24,251 nt of DNA from the NCBI GenBank assembly GCA_937960895.1, contig CALCJD010000137.1:1-24251 (forward strand), read 5' to 3'. How positions within the stretch are numbered: position 1 is the stretch's first letter; each line of letters starts with the position of its first letter. Both the position numbers and the translations under genes were made by a program. A model generated the notes under the pieces. It did not search any database. It was not told the origin of the DNA and saw only the letters and a program-made list of their open reading frames with translations. This stretch comes from an uncultured Spartobacteria bacterium. Lineage in GTDB: Bacteria; Verrucomicrobiota; Verrucomicrobiia; Chthoniobacterales; Terrimicrobiaceae. Below are positions 15,110 through 22,718 of this stretch, piece by piece.

Positions 15110-16343
15110 TCGCTTTGCGGCGTCCAGGCTGGGCATAGGCGGGATCGTCGAACGTTCCCAGCTCGCGGGCCAGCTTTTCAAAAATCTCGAGAACGCGGTC
15201 CAGATCCTCGTCCGTGTGCGTGGCCATGTAGCTCGTGCGCACGATGGCCTCCCCGTAGCGAACCGCCGGATAGATGGCCGGGGTGGCGAAAACGCCCTCC
15301 TCGTAAAGACGCTGGGTGAAGAGGAACGCCTTCGCCTCGCTGCCGATCAGGATGGGCACGATGGGGGTCTGGGTCGTTCCGATCTTGAAACCGATCTGCT
15401 TGAACCCCTCGTGCATCTTGCGGGTGTTGCGCCAGAGCGCCTCCATGCGTTCGGGTTCCTGCTGCATGATCTCCAGGGCCTTCAAAACGCCGCCCGCCAC
15501 CGCGGGAGCCAGCGAGGCCGTGAAGATGAAACACCGGGCGCGGTGTTTGAGATATTCGATCATCTGGGCGTCGCCCGCGATGAAACCGCCCATCGAACCG
15601 AGCGATTTCGAGAAGGTGCCCATCACGATGTCGACCTCGTCGTTGAGCCCGAAATGGTGCACCGCCCCGCGGCCCTTGGGCCCCAGAACACCGAGGGAAT
15701 GCGCCTCGTCGACGTACACCCGGGCGCCGAATTCCCGCGCCACCTCAAGCTGCGGAGGCAGATCGGCAATGTCGCCGGACATGCTGAAAACACCGTCCAT
15801 CACCACCAGCTTGCCCGCCTCCTCGGGCTGGCGCTTCATGCGGTTGCGCAGGGACACGGCCGAATTGTGCCGGTAGGGCACTAGCTTGGCCGGGGCGAAC
15901 TGACATCCGTCGATGATGCTCGCGTGGTTTTCCCGGTCGCACAAAATGACGTCCCCCTCCTCGGTGAGCGCCGCAAGCGCCCCCTGGTTCGCAAAAAATC
16001 CGGTGGAAAACAGGAGGACCGCCTCCCTCTGGAGGAATTCCGCGAGCGCCTCCTCGAGTTGGGTGTGCAGTCGGATGGTGCCGTTGAGGAGACGCGAACC
16101 GGTGCAACCCGAGCCATACTTGCGCGTGGCGGCGCAGGCCGCCTCGATCACGCGTTCGTCCTGGGCCAGACCGAGGTAGTTGTTCGACCCGATCATGATC
16201 TTGCGCTGGCCCTCGCAGATCACGTAATTCCCGTGCGTTTCCTCGATGCAGCGGAAATAGGGATAAAAGCCCTGGGCACGCGCATCGGCACTATCCCTGT
16301 ATTCCCGGCACTTCTGGTATAAATCTCTGGCCACGTGAGGCAT
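15000..16343 (-). CDS. spt: Serine palmitoyltransferase-like alpha-oxoamine synthase
   Basis: A PLP enzyme of the alpha-oxoamine synthase family, which also includes KBL, BioF and HemA. Serine palmitoyltransferase condenses serine with a fatty acyl thioester to 3-ketosphinganine in the cytoplasm. At 447 residues it has the key residues: His140 stacking on PLP (CDRENHASIIDG), Asp212 and His215 (VDEAHSLGVLG), the Schiff-base Lys246 (GTFSKSLGSMGG) and Arg370 before MATHT, a position typical of SPT. The SPT reading over KBL or BioF rests on the FSKSLGSMGG and RTSYMATHT segments and on the neighbours. Residues after about 400 form an unusual polar tail that coincides with the overlap with the next gene. 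The ATG at 16343 has no Shine-Dalgarno motif. tRNA-Pro lies upstream on the same strand. Confidence 0.87.
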   Translation of the reverse strand: MPHVARDLYQKCREYRDSADARAQGFYPYFRCIEETHGNYVICEGQRKIMIGSNNYLGLAQDERVIEAACAATRKYGSGCTGSRLLNGTIRLHTQLEEALAEFLQREAVLLFSTGFFANQGALAALTEEGDVILCDRENHASIIDGCQFAPAKLVPYRHNSAVSLRNRMKRQPEEAGKLVVMDGVFSMSGDIADLPPQLEVAREFGARVYVDEAHSLGVLGPKGRGAVHHFGLNDEVDIVMGTFSKSLGSMGGFIAGDAQMIEYLKHRARCFIFTASLAPAVAGGVLKALEIMQQEPERMEALWRNTRKMHEGFKQIGFKIGTTQTPIVPILIGSEAKAFLFTQRLYEEGVFATPAIYPAVRYGEAIVRTSYMATHTDEDLDRVLEIFEKLARELGTFDDPAYAQPGRRKANVFDFRLQDSEGEEAVRETAGEPERNGSGVHSPLPR

Positions 16344-16483
16344 TAAAACTGATTGCCGCTAAGAGTTACACGATCGCGGCGGTTGTAAATCATTTTCATG
16401 AGAGCTGTTCAGGTCACCCCCCCGTTTCCCCAAGGCGGACCGAAGGAAATTGAGAGGCAAAAATCTCCATCATCACTCCAAAA

Positions 16484-16557
16484 TCGGGGCGACAGGATTC
16501 GAACCTGCGACCTCCTGGTCCCAAACCAGGCGCTCTACCAAGCTAAGCTACGCCCCG
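16484..16557 (-). tRNA. tRNA-Pro (anticodon TGG)
   Basis: A 74-base cloverleaf on the minus strand. The acceptor stem is CGGGGCG / CGCCCCG with discriminator A. The D stem is GCTT / GAGC, the anticodon stem CCTGG / CCAGG around loop TTTGGGA (anticodon TGG), and the T stem GCAGG / CCTGT around TTCGAAT. The leading C of the acceptor is characteristic of tRNA-Pro. The CCA end is not encoded. It reads CCA codons and, by wobble, other CCN codons. Confidence 0.97.
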
Positions 16558-16609
16558 TGTGAAAAGGCAGGATGCGTTGGACATGACAGCTTGGCAACCT
16601 TTTCCGCTG

Positions 16610-17341
16610 TCAGCCAAACAACTCGTGAGCCAGCACGCTCAGGCAGTACATCGCCGCGGTTTCGGTCCGGAGAATGATCGGCCCCAGCGTCACCGGGTGA
16701 CACCCATGGCTTTTGGCCAGGGCCAGCTCGGCCGGGGTGAAATCCCCTTCCGGCCCCACCAGCACGCAGGCCGAGCGGGGCGCGGGATGTTCGGCCAGCA
16801 CCGCCTTGATCTTGCGGGCGTCGGGCTGCAGCGAGGCGATCAGCATGAGGTCATACCGGTCGCCGCTCTCCAGAAACGCCTTCACCGAACGCGGCGGCAG
16901 GATCTCCGGAATGCGGTTCTGACCGCATTGCTTGCAGGCCTCCAGCGCCGTCTCATGCCATTTCCGACGTTTTTTTTCCGCCTCTTCCGCATCCAGTTGC
17001 ACAATTGTGCGATCGGAAAGGAGGGGGGCAATGCGGGCCGCGCCCAGTTCGACGGATTTTTGGATGATGAAGTCCATGTTTTTGCCCTTGGGGACGGCCT
17101 GGGCCAGGGTCAGCGCGCAGGGCAGCGGCTGGGATTTGCTGCGGGCCAAGACCTTGAGGTGGGCGCGTTTGCCCTCCGTGGAAACGATTTGGGCCGTGGC
17201 CTCGCTGCCCTCACCGTCGAACACCACCACCCGTTCGCCTTCACCGAGGCGCAGAACATCCAGGGCGTGGTGCGATTCGCCGGCGTCCAGCGCGGGCGAC
17301 GGGGCGTTCCATTCGGAAGGTGGAAGAAAAAAGCGATGCAT
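16610..17341 (-). CDS. rsmE: 16S rRNA m3U1498 methyltransferase (RsmE)
   Basis: RsmE methylates N3 of U1498 in 16S rRNA using S-adenosylmethionine, in the assembled 30S subunit. The 243-residue length is normal. The N-terminal PUA-like part begins MHRFFLPP and contains SHHALDVLRLGEGERVVVFDG. The SPOUT catalytic part carries QAVPKGKNMDFIIQKSVELG, the SAM-knot segment VLVGPEGDFTPAEL (usually GPEGG, here GPEGD) and the C-terminal LGPIILRTETA. The gene starts 12 bases beyond the rfbD stop, so it is probably co-transcribed with rfbB and rfbD, with tRNA-Pro next in line. A functional link with the sugar genes is not expected. Confidence 0.95.
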   Translation of the reverse strand: MHRFFLPPSEWNAPSPALDAGESHHALDVLRLGEGERVVVFDGEGSEATAQIVSTEGKRAHLKVLARSKSQPLPCALTLAQAVPKGKNMDFIIQKSVELGAARIAPLLSDRTIVQLDAEEAEKKRRKWHETALEACKQCGQNRIPEILPPRSVKAFLESGDRYDLMLIASLQPDARKIKAVLAEHPAPRSACVLVGPEGDFTPAELALAKSHGCHPVTLGPIILRTETAAMYCLSVLAHELFG

Positions 17342-17353
17342 GAAGAAAAAAGG

Positions 17354-18226
17354 TTATCGGGTGAATTTTTGCGAAATGTATTCCTCGACCGCCTCCTGCC
17401 AGGGGCGCGGACTCCGGCCGATGACCCGGGCCAACCGGGATGTATCCATTACCGTATGCGGCGGACGCGGCGCGAGAAAAGCCTTCATCGACGCGAGCGG
17501 GATCGGTTCGACCGTGCGGGCCTTCAAGGGCGCCCCGGCGCGGGCGGCGCAGTCGAGCGCATGCTGACCGTATTCCCGCCAGGTGCAGCCCCCGAGGTTG
17601 CAGGCATGATACAGGCCGCCTGGCAGATCCCGGAGCAGGAACGGCTCGAGCCAGTCGGCCACATCCTCGGAAAATGTGGGACACGAGGTCTTGTCGGCCA
17701 CGGCCTCCACGCGGTCCAGGGTGAGGGCGCGGTCGACGATGGCATCGACAAAACTCGGTTTGTCCGGACCGAAAACCCAGGACACCCTCACCACCAGGTG
17801 CCGGGGGGACGCGGCCAGGGCGGCCACCTCGCCGTCCCGCTTGGTGCGGCCGTAAAAGCTGAGCGGGCGCGCCTCGTCGTCCTCCGTATAGGGCGTTTCC
17901 TTGGTGCCGTCGAAGACGTAGTCCGTGCTCACATGAATGAACCGGGCGCCCTTTTCCGCGGCCACCCGTCCCATCAGGCCCGGCGCGCGCGCGTTGACGG
18001 TTTCCGCCTCGGCCCGGTCCGACTCACAGCGGTCCACGTTGGTGAGACCGGTGCCGTTGACCAACACGTCGAAATCCTCCGCCGCCAGGAGGTTTTCCAG
18101 GGCGGCGAGGTCCGCCACATCAAGCTCCGGCCGCGCCAGGGCCCGCACCTCGTGCCGGGCGGACCATTTCCTCGCCAGTGCCGCCCCGAGGCGGCCCCGT
18201 CCGCCGAGAATCAAAACGCGGCTCAC
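17354..18226 (-). CDS. rfbD: dTDP-4-dehydrorhamnose reductase (RfbD/RmlD)
   Basis: RfbD performs the last step of dTDP-L-rhamnose synthesis, reducing dTDP-4-keto-L-rhamnose with NADPH. About 290 residues from the GTG at 18226. Visible features are the cofactor loop GGRGRLG near residue 7, FIHVSTDYVFDG, and the catalytic Tyr-x3-Lys in FYGRTKRDGE. The early segment VLVNGTGLTNVDRCESD, in place of the usual NxAAYTxVDxAE, is also family-typical. The start was chosen because GTG 18226 overlaps the rfbB stop by 4 bases (GTGA) and the Rossmann strand begins immediately; an upstream extension to 18274 would run into rfbB. rfbA and rfbC are not in the window. Confidence 0.92.
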   Translation of the reverse strand: MSRVLILGGRGRLGAALARKWSARHEVRALARPELDVADLAALENLLAAEDFDVLVNGTGLTNVDRCESDRAEAETVNARAPGLMGRVAAEKGARFIHVSTDYVFDGTKETPYTEDDEARPLSFYGRTKRDGEVAALAASPRHLVVRVSWVFGPDKPSFVDAIVDRALTLDRVEAVADKTSCPTFSEDVADWLEPFLLRDLPGGLYHACNLGGCTWREYGQHALDCAARAGAPLKARTVEPIPLASMKAFLAPRPPHTVMDTSRLARVIGRSPRPWQEAVEEYISQKFTR

Positions 18227-19203
18227 GACCGTGCCAGCAGCTTTTCCCACCAGGCGCGGTTGTCGAGATACCACTGGATGGTCTCGCGAATGCCCTCGCG
18301 GGGAGTGTGGATCGGCTTCCAGTCGAGCTCGTTGCGCAGCTTGGCCGAATCGATGGCATACCGGCGGTCGTGTCCCGGACGATCCGTCACGTATGAGATC
18401 AGTTCACGGGGCTTGCCGAGAGTTTCCAAAATCAGCTCGACCACCTCGATGTTCTGCAGTTCGGCATCGGCGCCCACGTTGTACACCTCGCCCGGCCTGC
18501 CATCGAGCAACACGGCCATGATGGCCCGGCAGTGATCCTCCACATGGATCCAATCACGCACATTCAGGCCGTCGCCGTATACCGGCAGCTTTTTGTCGGC
18601 CAGGGCGTTGGTGATCATCAGGGGGATGAGCTTTTCGGGAAATTGATACGGCCCGTAGTTGTTCGAGCACCGGGTGATAAGAACCTCCTGGCCGAAGGTC
18701 TTGAACGCCGCCAGCGCCAGCAGGTCGGCGGCCGCCTTGCTGGCGGAATACGGCGAGCTCGGATCGAGGGGGGACTTTTCCGTGAACCGTCCCTCCGGGC
18801 CCAGCGAACCGTACACCTCGTCCGTCGAGACCTGCAAAAAGCGCTTCACGCCGTGGCGCCGCGCCGTCTCCAGCAGCACTTCGGTGCCCACCACGTTGGT
18901 GTGCACAAAGTTTCCCGGCGAGGAAATGCTGCGGTCGACATGGGATTCGGCGGCGAAATTGACCACCGCGTAGAACTTGTGTTTCGCCATGATCTGCTCC
19001 ATCGCGTCGCGGTCCGCAATGTCCGCCTGGTAAAATTCGTAACGCATCCCCTCACGCTCGGCCACCCCGGCCAGATTGTCCGGGTTGCCTGCATAGGTGA
19101 GGGCATCGACATTGGTGACAAATTCCGGCTGGTAATGTTCCAGCACGAATCGCACAAAATTGCTGCCGATGAAGCCACAGCCGCCAGTGATCAGAAGACG
19201 CAT
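18223..19203 (-). CDS. rfbB: dTDP-glucose 4,6-dehydratase (RfbB/RmlB)
   Basis: RfbB converts dTDP-glucose to dTDP-4-keto-6-deoxyglucose, the second step towards dTDP-rhamnose. About 326 residues from the ATG at 19203. It shows the NAD-binding motif TGGCGFIGSNFVR, then NVDALTYAGNPDNL, FAAESHVDRSI, the active-site STDEVYGSLG segment, Tyr-Ser-Ala-Ser-Lys (SPYSASKAAADLL), and the NNYGPYQFPEKLIPL and RDWIHVEDHC stretches, all characteristic of RfbB. The frame is open 12 codons further up, but the Rossmann strand begins at 19203. It is divergent from the YkgJ-like gene (35 bases), so the control region is very compact. It supplies precursor for surface polysaccharide together with rfbD. Confidence 0.96.
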   Translation of the reverse strand: MRLLITGGCGFIGSNFVRFVLEHYQPEFVTNVDALTYAGNPDNLAGVAEREGMRYEFYQADIADRDAMEQIMAKHKFYAVVNFAAESHVDRSISSPGNFVHTNVVGTEVLLETARRHGVKRFLQVSTDEVYGSLGPEGRFTEKSPLDPSSPYSASKAAADLLALAAFKTFGQEVLITRCSNNYGPYQFPEKLIPLMITNALADKKLPVYGDGLNVRDWIHVEDHCRAIMAVLLDGRPGEVYNVGADAELQNIEVVELILETLGKPRELISYVTDRPGHDRRYAIDSAKLRNELDWKPIHTPREGIRETIQWYLDNRAWWEKLLARS

Positions 19204-19238
19204 CCGCCGGATGTAATACAGCCGCTTGGTCCGCCGCA

Positions 19239-19583
19239 ATGAGGAAAGTTTTCTACCAATGTCAGCGTTGCACGAATTGTTGCAAATGGCCGGGCTTCGT
19301 CAAACTGACCGACGCCGACATCACCGGCATTGCGGCCTTCCTCGGCATGTCGGAATTCGATTTCATCCAGTCCTACACCCGGCTCCGTCCCCGCCGGGAC
19401 GGCTTGGCCCTCATCGACAAACCCAACGGCGAATGCATCTTCCTCGACGGTCGCGACTGCGCCATCCAGCCCGTCAAACCCGTGCAGTGCAGCGGTTTCC
19501 CCAACACCTGGAACTTCCCCGGCTGGCGCCAGGTCTGCGAGGCCGTCGCCGTCGAGGTGCCCGACGAAACACCCGAACACTGA
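19239..19583 (+). CDS. YkgJ-family cysteine-cluster protein
   Basis: A 114-residue protein with the YkgJ-type cysteine cluster. Residues 8-15 read CQRCTNCC, followed further on by GECIFLDGRDCAIQPVKPVQC, which places additional cysteines in the usual family positions. Such clusters probably bind zinc or iron; the biochemical role of the family is not established. There is no signal peptide, so it is expected in the cytoplasm. The ATG at 19239 is 35 bases from the divergent rfbB start. A small membrane protein gene follows 21 bases downstream and may be co-transcribed. Confidence 0.88.
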   Translation: MRKVFYQCQRCTNCCKWPGFVKLTDADITGIAAFLGMSEFDFIQSYTRLRPRRDGLALIDKPNGECIFLDGRDCAIQPVKPVQCSGFPNTWNFPGWRQVCEAVAVEVPDETPEH

Positions 19584-19604
19584 AGGCACGCCCATCCCCC
19601 CTTC

Positions 19605-19889
19605 ATGCTGAGAGTCCTCAACCGCTTTCTCTCCCTGGCCTTCTGCGGCGCGATTGCCGTCGCCGTTCATGCCGACACAGGATCCGCCGAAAAAACCTTC
19701 CGCGTCTGCATCGGCCTGATCTTTCCCCTCGCCTGCATTTGGTTCGGCGAGGAACTCGGACAATACACGGGATTCATGCGCGGTCATCAGATCACTCACA
19801 CCACGCCGGGTTGTCTGGTCGCGGCGGGCGGCTGGTTCATCCTGGTCGGCGCCCCCCTCCTCGCCTACCTGCTGAGCAGGGGGCTTTGA
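19605..19889 (+). CDS. Small membrane protein of unknown function
   Basis: A 94-residue hydrophobic protein. Three hydrophobic segments are visible, at about residues 8-22, 35-47 and 68-90 (VAAGGWFILVGAPLLAYLL). The central segment, CIGLIFPLACIWFGEELGQYTG, suggests a membrane-embedded helix ending in acidic residues. No family is recognised. It lies 21 bases after the YkgJ-like gene and 82 bases before the next gene, so co-transcription is plausible. It could be real or, less likely, a chance frame; the clear topology and same-strand spacing favour a gene. Confidence 0.7.
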   Translation: MLRVLNRFLSLAFCGAIAVAVHADTGSAEKTFRVCIGLIFPLACIWFGEELGQYTGFMRGHQITHTTPGCLVAAGGWFILVGAPLLAYLLSRGL

Positions 19890-19971
19890 CCGGAGTCGAC
19901 ACCCCGTCCTTTTGAAGGCATCCTCTCCTGGTTATCCCGCAACAATCCCGGAAAACCACCCCACGCCCACC

Positions 19972-20283
19972 ATGATCACGCTCCACATTCTCATCCGGGT
20001 CAAACCCGAAGCCCGCGAGGAACTTCTTGAGGCGGCCCGCATTCTGTTTGAGGAACTGGCCCGGCAACCGACCTTCATCGACGCCAGCTTGGGCACCTCG
20101 GAGGAGGAACCGGACCTCATCGTCATTTCCGAACGCTGGAACGAGTCCCGGGAATCCTTCCTCCGGAACATCCTCCCCAACCCCTGTTACCAGCCCTACG
20201 CCGCCGTCCTGGAACGCGTCGGCGCCAGCCGGGAGGTTCATTGGACGACCGAGCGCCACGCGTGGCGTCCGGAGCGTCGCTGA
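19972..20283 (+). CDS. Antibiotic-biosynthesis-monooxygenase-fold (ABM) protein
   Basis: About 103 residues from the ATG at 19972 (MITLHILIRVKPEAREELLE). The pattern of a first beta strand, a helix with FEELARQPTFIDASLG, then DLIVISERWNESRESF and a final helix is that of the ABM dimeric ferredoxin-like fold. Members include small monooxygenases, quinone or haem-degrading enzymes, and many of unknown activity, so no substrate can be named. The frame can be extended to a TTG at 19912, but the extra residues (KASSPGYPATIPENHPT) are not fold-like. It converges on the DUF4412-like gene with 13 bases between stops. Confidence 0.8.
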   Translation: MITLHILIRVKPEAREELLEAARILFEELARQPTFIDASLGTSEEEPDLIVISERWNESRESFLRNILPNPCYQPYAAVLERVGASREVHWTTERHAWRPERR

Positions 20284-20296
20284 AATTCCCCGCCCC

Positions 20297-20971
20297 TTAT
20301 GGCGTGGCGGGAGCCGCCGGCATGCCGCCGGGCATGGACACCTTCTTGTAGTCGGCCGGAACGGCAAAATCCGCGTCCGGAATGGGGTCCTCGGAAACGG
20401 AAAGCACGGTCATGGTGAGCGTGCCCATCCCGGGCATTTCCATCACGGTGCGCATCGGGAACCCCGAAATGTTTTGATCCTTCATCACCCTCTGGAAGGG
20501 ATCCGTGTTCGCGGACATCTCGGCCATCTTTTTCATGGCCTCCTCGACCTTCGGAAGATCCTTGGTGAGCCAGAGCTGAATTTTCGCCCCGTTGAGGGAG
20601 GTTTCGTATTCCTCACAGGCGAAGCCCCCGATGGTGTCCTTCTTCCCGGTCGCCTTCGGCGGATCGAGCTTGGGGGTTTGCTGCGCCTGCGCGTCGGCCA
20701 TCTGCTTGACGGCGGCTCCGGGGATGGTCATCACCATCTTCTCCGCGTGGCTGAGGGAGGTCACGTCACCGGACTTGAGGTCCACAATGCTCGACATCTG
20801 GGGCAGGCCGTCCATGCGGACCTTTTCCCCCTTCACCTTCATGGTGAGGGTGGTGTCCATGCCCTTGGCGCCCCCGGGAGCGTCCTGTTTGAGCTGTTGG
20901 GTGATGGTGAGATCGGCCCGGGCGGAAGCCACAAGGACGCAGGCGACGAGGGTGGTGACGAGCGGTTTCAT
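20297..20971 (-). CDS. Exported DUF4412-like protein
   Basis: A 224-residue protein with a Sec-type signal peptide (MKPLVTTLVACVLVASARA, cleavage near residue 19). The body has the DUF4412-like pattern: an early LTITQQLKQD strand, KVKGEKVRMDG, a mid-region DTIGGFACEEYETSLNGAKIQLWLTKDLPK, and a methionine-rich section. Such proteins are predicted in the periplasm or outer membrane; their function is unknown. It ends with a short Pro/Ala/Gly tail (MPGGMPAAPATP). It is the last gene of a four-gene minus-strand operon, 9 bases after the ACT-domain gene. Confidence 0.8.
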   Translation of the reverse strand: MKPLVTTLVACVLVASARADLTITQQLKQDAPGGAKGMDTTLTMKVKGEKVRMDGLPQMSSIVDLKSGDVTSLSHAEKMVMTIPGAAVKQMADAQAQQTPKLDPPKATGKKDTIGGFACEEYETSLNGAKIQLWLTKDLPKVEEAMKKMAEMSANTDPFQRVMKDQNISGFPMRTVMEMPGMGTLTMTVLSVSEDPIPDADFAVPADYKKVSMPGGMPAAPATP

Positions 20972-20980
20972 GATTGGGGG

Positions 20981-21445
20981 TTAACGTGAGAGGTCGGATT
21001 GGGTGAGAATGTTGAATCCGTCGCCACGCAGAACGGCACTGGAACAGTCGATGTCATCGACATGCATGGCCAGAACCGCGCGGCCGCGGGGACGAATCAG
21101 GAGCGGGTAGCTGAAGTAAATGTTCACCTCGGCCTTCAGCAGGGCGGAAAGCACCTTGGCAAGATCGGCGGCGCTTTCGCGGAGCTCGACAACCAGCACT
21201 TCACACTGGCTGAAGGGAATTTCGTGCTCGTGGAACAAGCCCGCCACCCGATCCGGGTCGCTGACAATCATGCGACCGATCGAGGATTCCGAGGAATCCT
21301 GAATGCTCAGGGCGAGCACCACGATGTTGTGTTCGGTGAGAAGTTTGACGACCTCCAGCAGGGCGCCCACCTTGTTCTGCAAAAAAACCGAGAACTGGTG
21401 CACCTGCGGGCCGTTGAGTTTTTCAGTGGTGGATACGGCGGCCAT
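20981..21445 (-). CDS. Tandem ACT-domain protein
   Basis: A 154-residue protein made of two ACT-type beta-alpha-beta-beta-alpha-beta units: about residues 14-80 (VHQFSVFLQNKVGALLEVVK, then HNIVVLALSIQDSS) and 85-150 (VLVVELRESAADLAKVLSAL, then VNIYFSYPLLIRP). ACT domains bind amino acids or other small ligands and regulate metabolic enzymes. There is no catalytic domain and no signal peptide, so this is probably a free-standing cytoplasmic regulator. It resembles acetolactate synthase-type ACT proteins in form, but the partner cannot be named. It sits between two exported-protein genes in the same operon, 26 bases after the 148-residue gene. Confidence 0.88.
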   Translation of the reverse strand: MAAVSTTEKLNGPQVHQFSVFLQNKVGALLEVVKLLTEHNIVVLALSIQDSSESSIGRMIVSDPDRVAGLFHEHEIPFSQCEVLVVELRESAADLAKVLSALLKAEVNIYFSYPLLIRPRGRAVLAMHVDDIDCSSAVLRGDGFNILTQSDLSR

Positions 21446-21471
21446 GAGAAAAATCCCTGATCAACGTCTCA

Positions 21472-21918
21472 CTATTTGTACGAATACAAAAGGCAGAACT
21501 GCGATTTTCCGCCTTCCAGCGCCGTGAGTTTGACAAAATACCGTCCGCTCACCTCCGGCGCAAAACCCGCGGCGGCCACGGGTCCGTCCTCATACGTTTG
21601 AAAATCCACCGGCTTGCCCTTCTCGTCAAAGACGGCCACCGCAATCTTCCGGGCCGGCGGGGTCGCCGCCGCCGAAAACCAGTATTCGTTGCCGGCAAAC
21701 AGGTTCACCTCGAGAAACTGCGGCCGGTCCGTCTCGATTTCGCCGGACCAGTATCCGTCGCGGATCTTGTATCCGTCGTTGCTGAAGGCGCCGGCCAGTT
21801 CCAGTGCCTTGCTGCGGGCGCTCAGATCGGTTTCGTTCTGCGCCGCCTGGGGGGCATCCCCCTCTGCATGCACGGTGGCGGCGGCAACCAGGGTCAACAG
21901 GCAAAAATAGCGGGTCAT
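21472..21918 (-). CDS. Exported protein of unknown function
   Basis: A 148-residue protein with a short Sec signal peptide (MTRYFCLLTLVAAATVHA). The mature part, beginning EGDAPQAAQ, is predicted to be mostly beta-strand. Segments such as PQFLEVNLFAGNEYWFSAAA, IAVAVFDEKGKPVDFQ, and SGRYFVKLTALEGGKSQFCLLYSY resemble the small beta-sandwich domains of secreted pre-peptidase-like proteins, but the match is not firm. I do not recognise a family. Its ATG overlaps the upstream gene's stop by 4 bases (ATGA), so the two are probably translationally coupled and functionally linked. Confidence 0.8.
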   Translation of the reverse strand: MTRYFCLLTLVAAATVHAEGDAPQAAQNETDLSARSKALELAGAFSNDGYKIRDGYWSGEIETDRPQFLEVNLFAGNEYWFSAAATPPARKIAVAVFDEKGKPVDFQTYEDGPVAAAGFAPEVSGRYFVKLTALEGGKSQFCLLYSYK

Positions 21919-22718
21919 GAGTCCTGAGGGCCTTTGGCAATATCGTTTACGACGGCGGCCATGGTCTGATGTAATTCCTTCACCTTCTCCTCGGACGGCG
22001 TCTCTTCCTTCACAAGGGTCAGGGCCTTTTCCAACGAGGATCGGACGGTGCCGACCAGTTCGTCCTTCTGCATCCCCTTGGGAAGCTCGGCCAGCTTGGA
22101 AAGCAGATACTCGATGATGGCGGGCTGACGCAGGAGACGGGCCGACTCGGGCGTGTATCCGGCGGCCACCAGGCCGCTGACGATGTCCGTGCCGCGGATC
22201 CAGGCGCCGACCGTCACCAGGGTGACAAGGCTCTGGTCCTTCTGCTCCTCCATGTCGAGCTTCACCTCGTTCTGGGTGGCCTCCAGTTCCTCACGAAGGG
22301 CGTTCCAGTCGTTGTTCTCGGCAAAATCATTGAGGCTCCGGCCCCGGCCCAGCACGCTCTCGCTCACATTGAGCTTTTTGGCCAGGCCGATGATCTCCTT
22401 GCCGATGTTTTTCACCGCGGCGCTGTCCTGCGCCTCGACGGCAATGTAGCCATCGGCCACCAGCGTTCCCAAGGCCAGGGCGATCTGAGCCCGGCTGGAC
22501 GTCGTCTGGGGCGTGCCAACGCGAACGAGGGTCTTCCATGCGGGACGCCCCTGTTTGCTGATGGCGGCGAAAAACTCCCCGGGCATGGGGATCGTGAGAG
22601 ACTCCACCTTTACCACAGCACCCAGCTGTTCCGGCGTCATCGCGCTTTCCGCAGCCCACAATCCGCCGGTCGCCATGACCGACAGGGCGGCAAAAAACCA
22701 CTGTCTCGTCCGTGTCAT
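21915..22718 (-). CDS. Exported alpha-helical protein of unknown function
   Basis: About 267 residues from the ATG at 22718 (MTRTRQWFFAALSVMATGGLWA), with a typical Sec signal peptide cleaved near AESAMTPEQ. The mature protein is almost entirely helical and charged; examples are NIGKEIIGLAKKLNVSESVL, DWNALREELEATQNEVKLDM and KVKELHQTMAAVVNDIAKG. No family is recognised with confidence. It is the first gene of a minus-strand operon of four genes. The frame could start at 22736, but the signal peptide fits 22718. An 11-base C run (G on the coding strand) lies 96-106 bases upstream of the start. Confidence 0.82.
   Translation of the reverse strand: MTRTRQWFFAALSVMATGGLWAAESAMTPEQLGAVVKVESLTIPMPGEFFAAISKQGRPAWKTLVRVGTPQTTSSRAQIALALGTLVADGYIAVEAQDSAAVKNIGKEIIGLAKKLNVSESVLGRGRSLNDFAENNDWNALREELEATQNEVKLDMEEQKDQSLVTLVTVGAWIRGTDIVSGLVAAGYTPESARLLRQPAIIEYLLSKLAELPKGMQKDELVGTVRSSLEKALTLVKEETPSEEKVKELHQTMAAVVNDIAKGPQDS

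Noticed and set aside
12941..15319. 792-codon plus-strand open frame
   Set aside because: Antisense to the acyltransferase and epimerase genes; rich in His, Arg and Gly with no motif. A shadow of GC-rich codons.
16484..16557. tRNA-Pro as an integration site for a mobile element
   Set aside because: No integrase and no repeat of the tRNA 3' end found in the window.
16559..18535. 658-codon plus-strand open frame
   Set aside because: Antisense to rsmE and rfbD, both with clear family motifs; its own translation has no recognisable domain.
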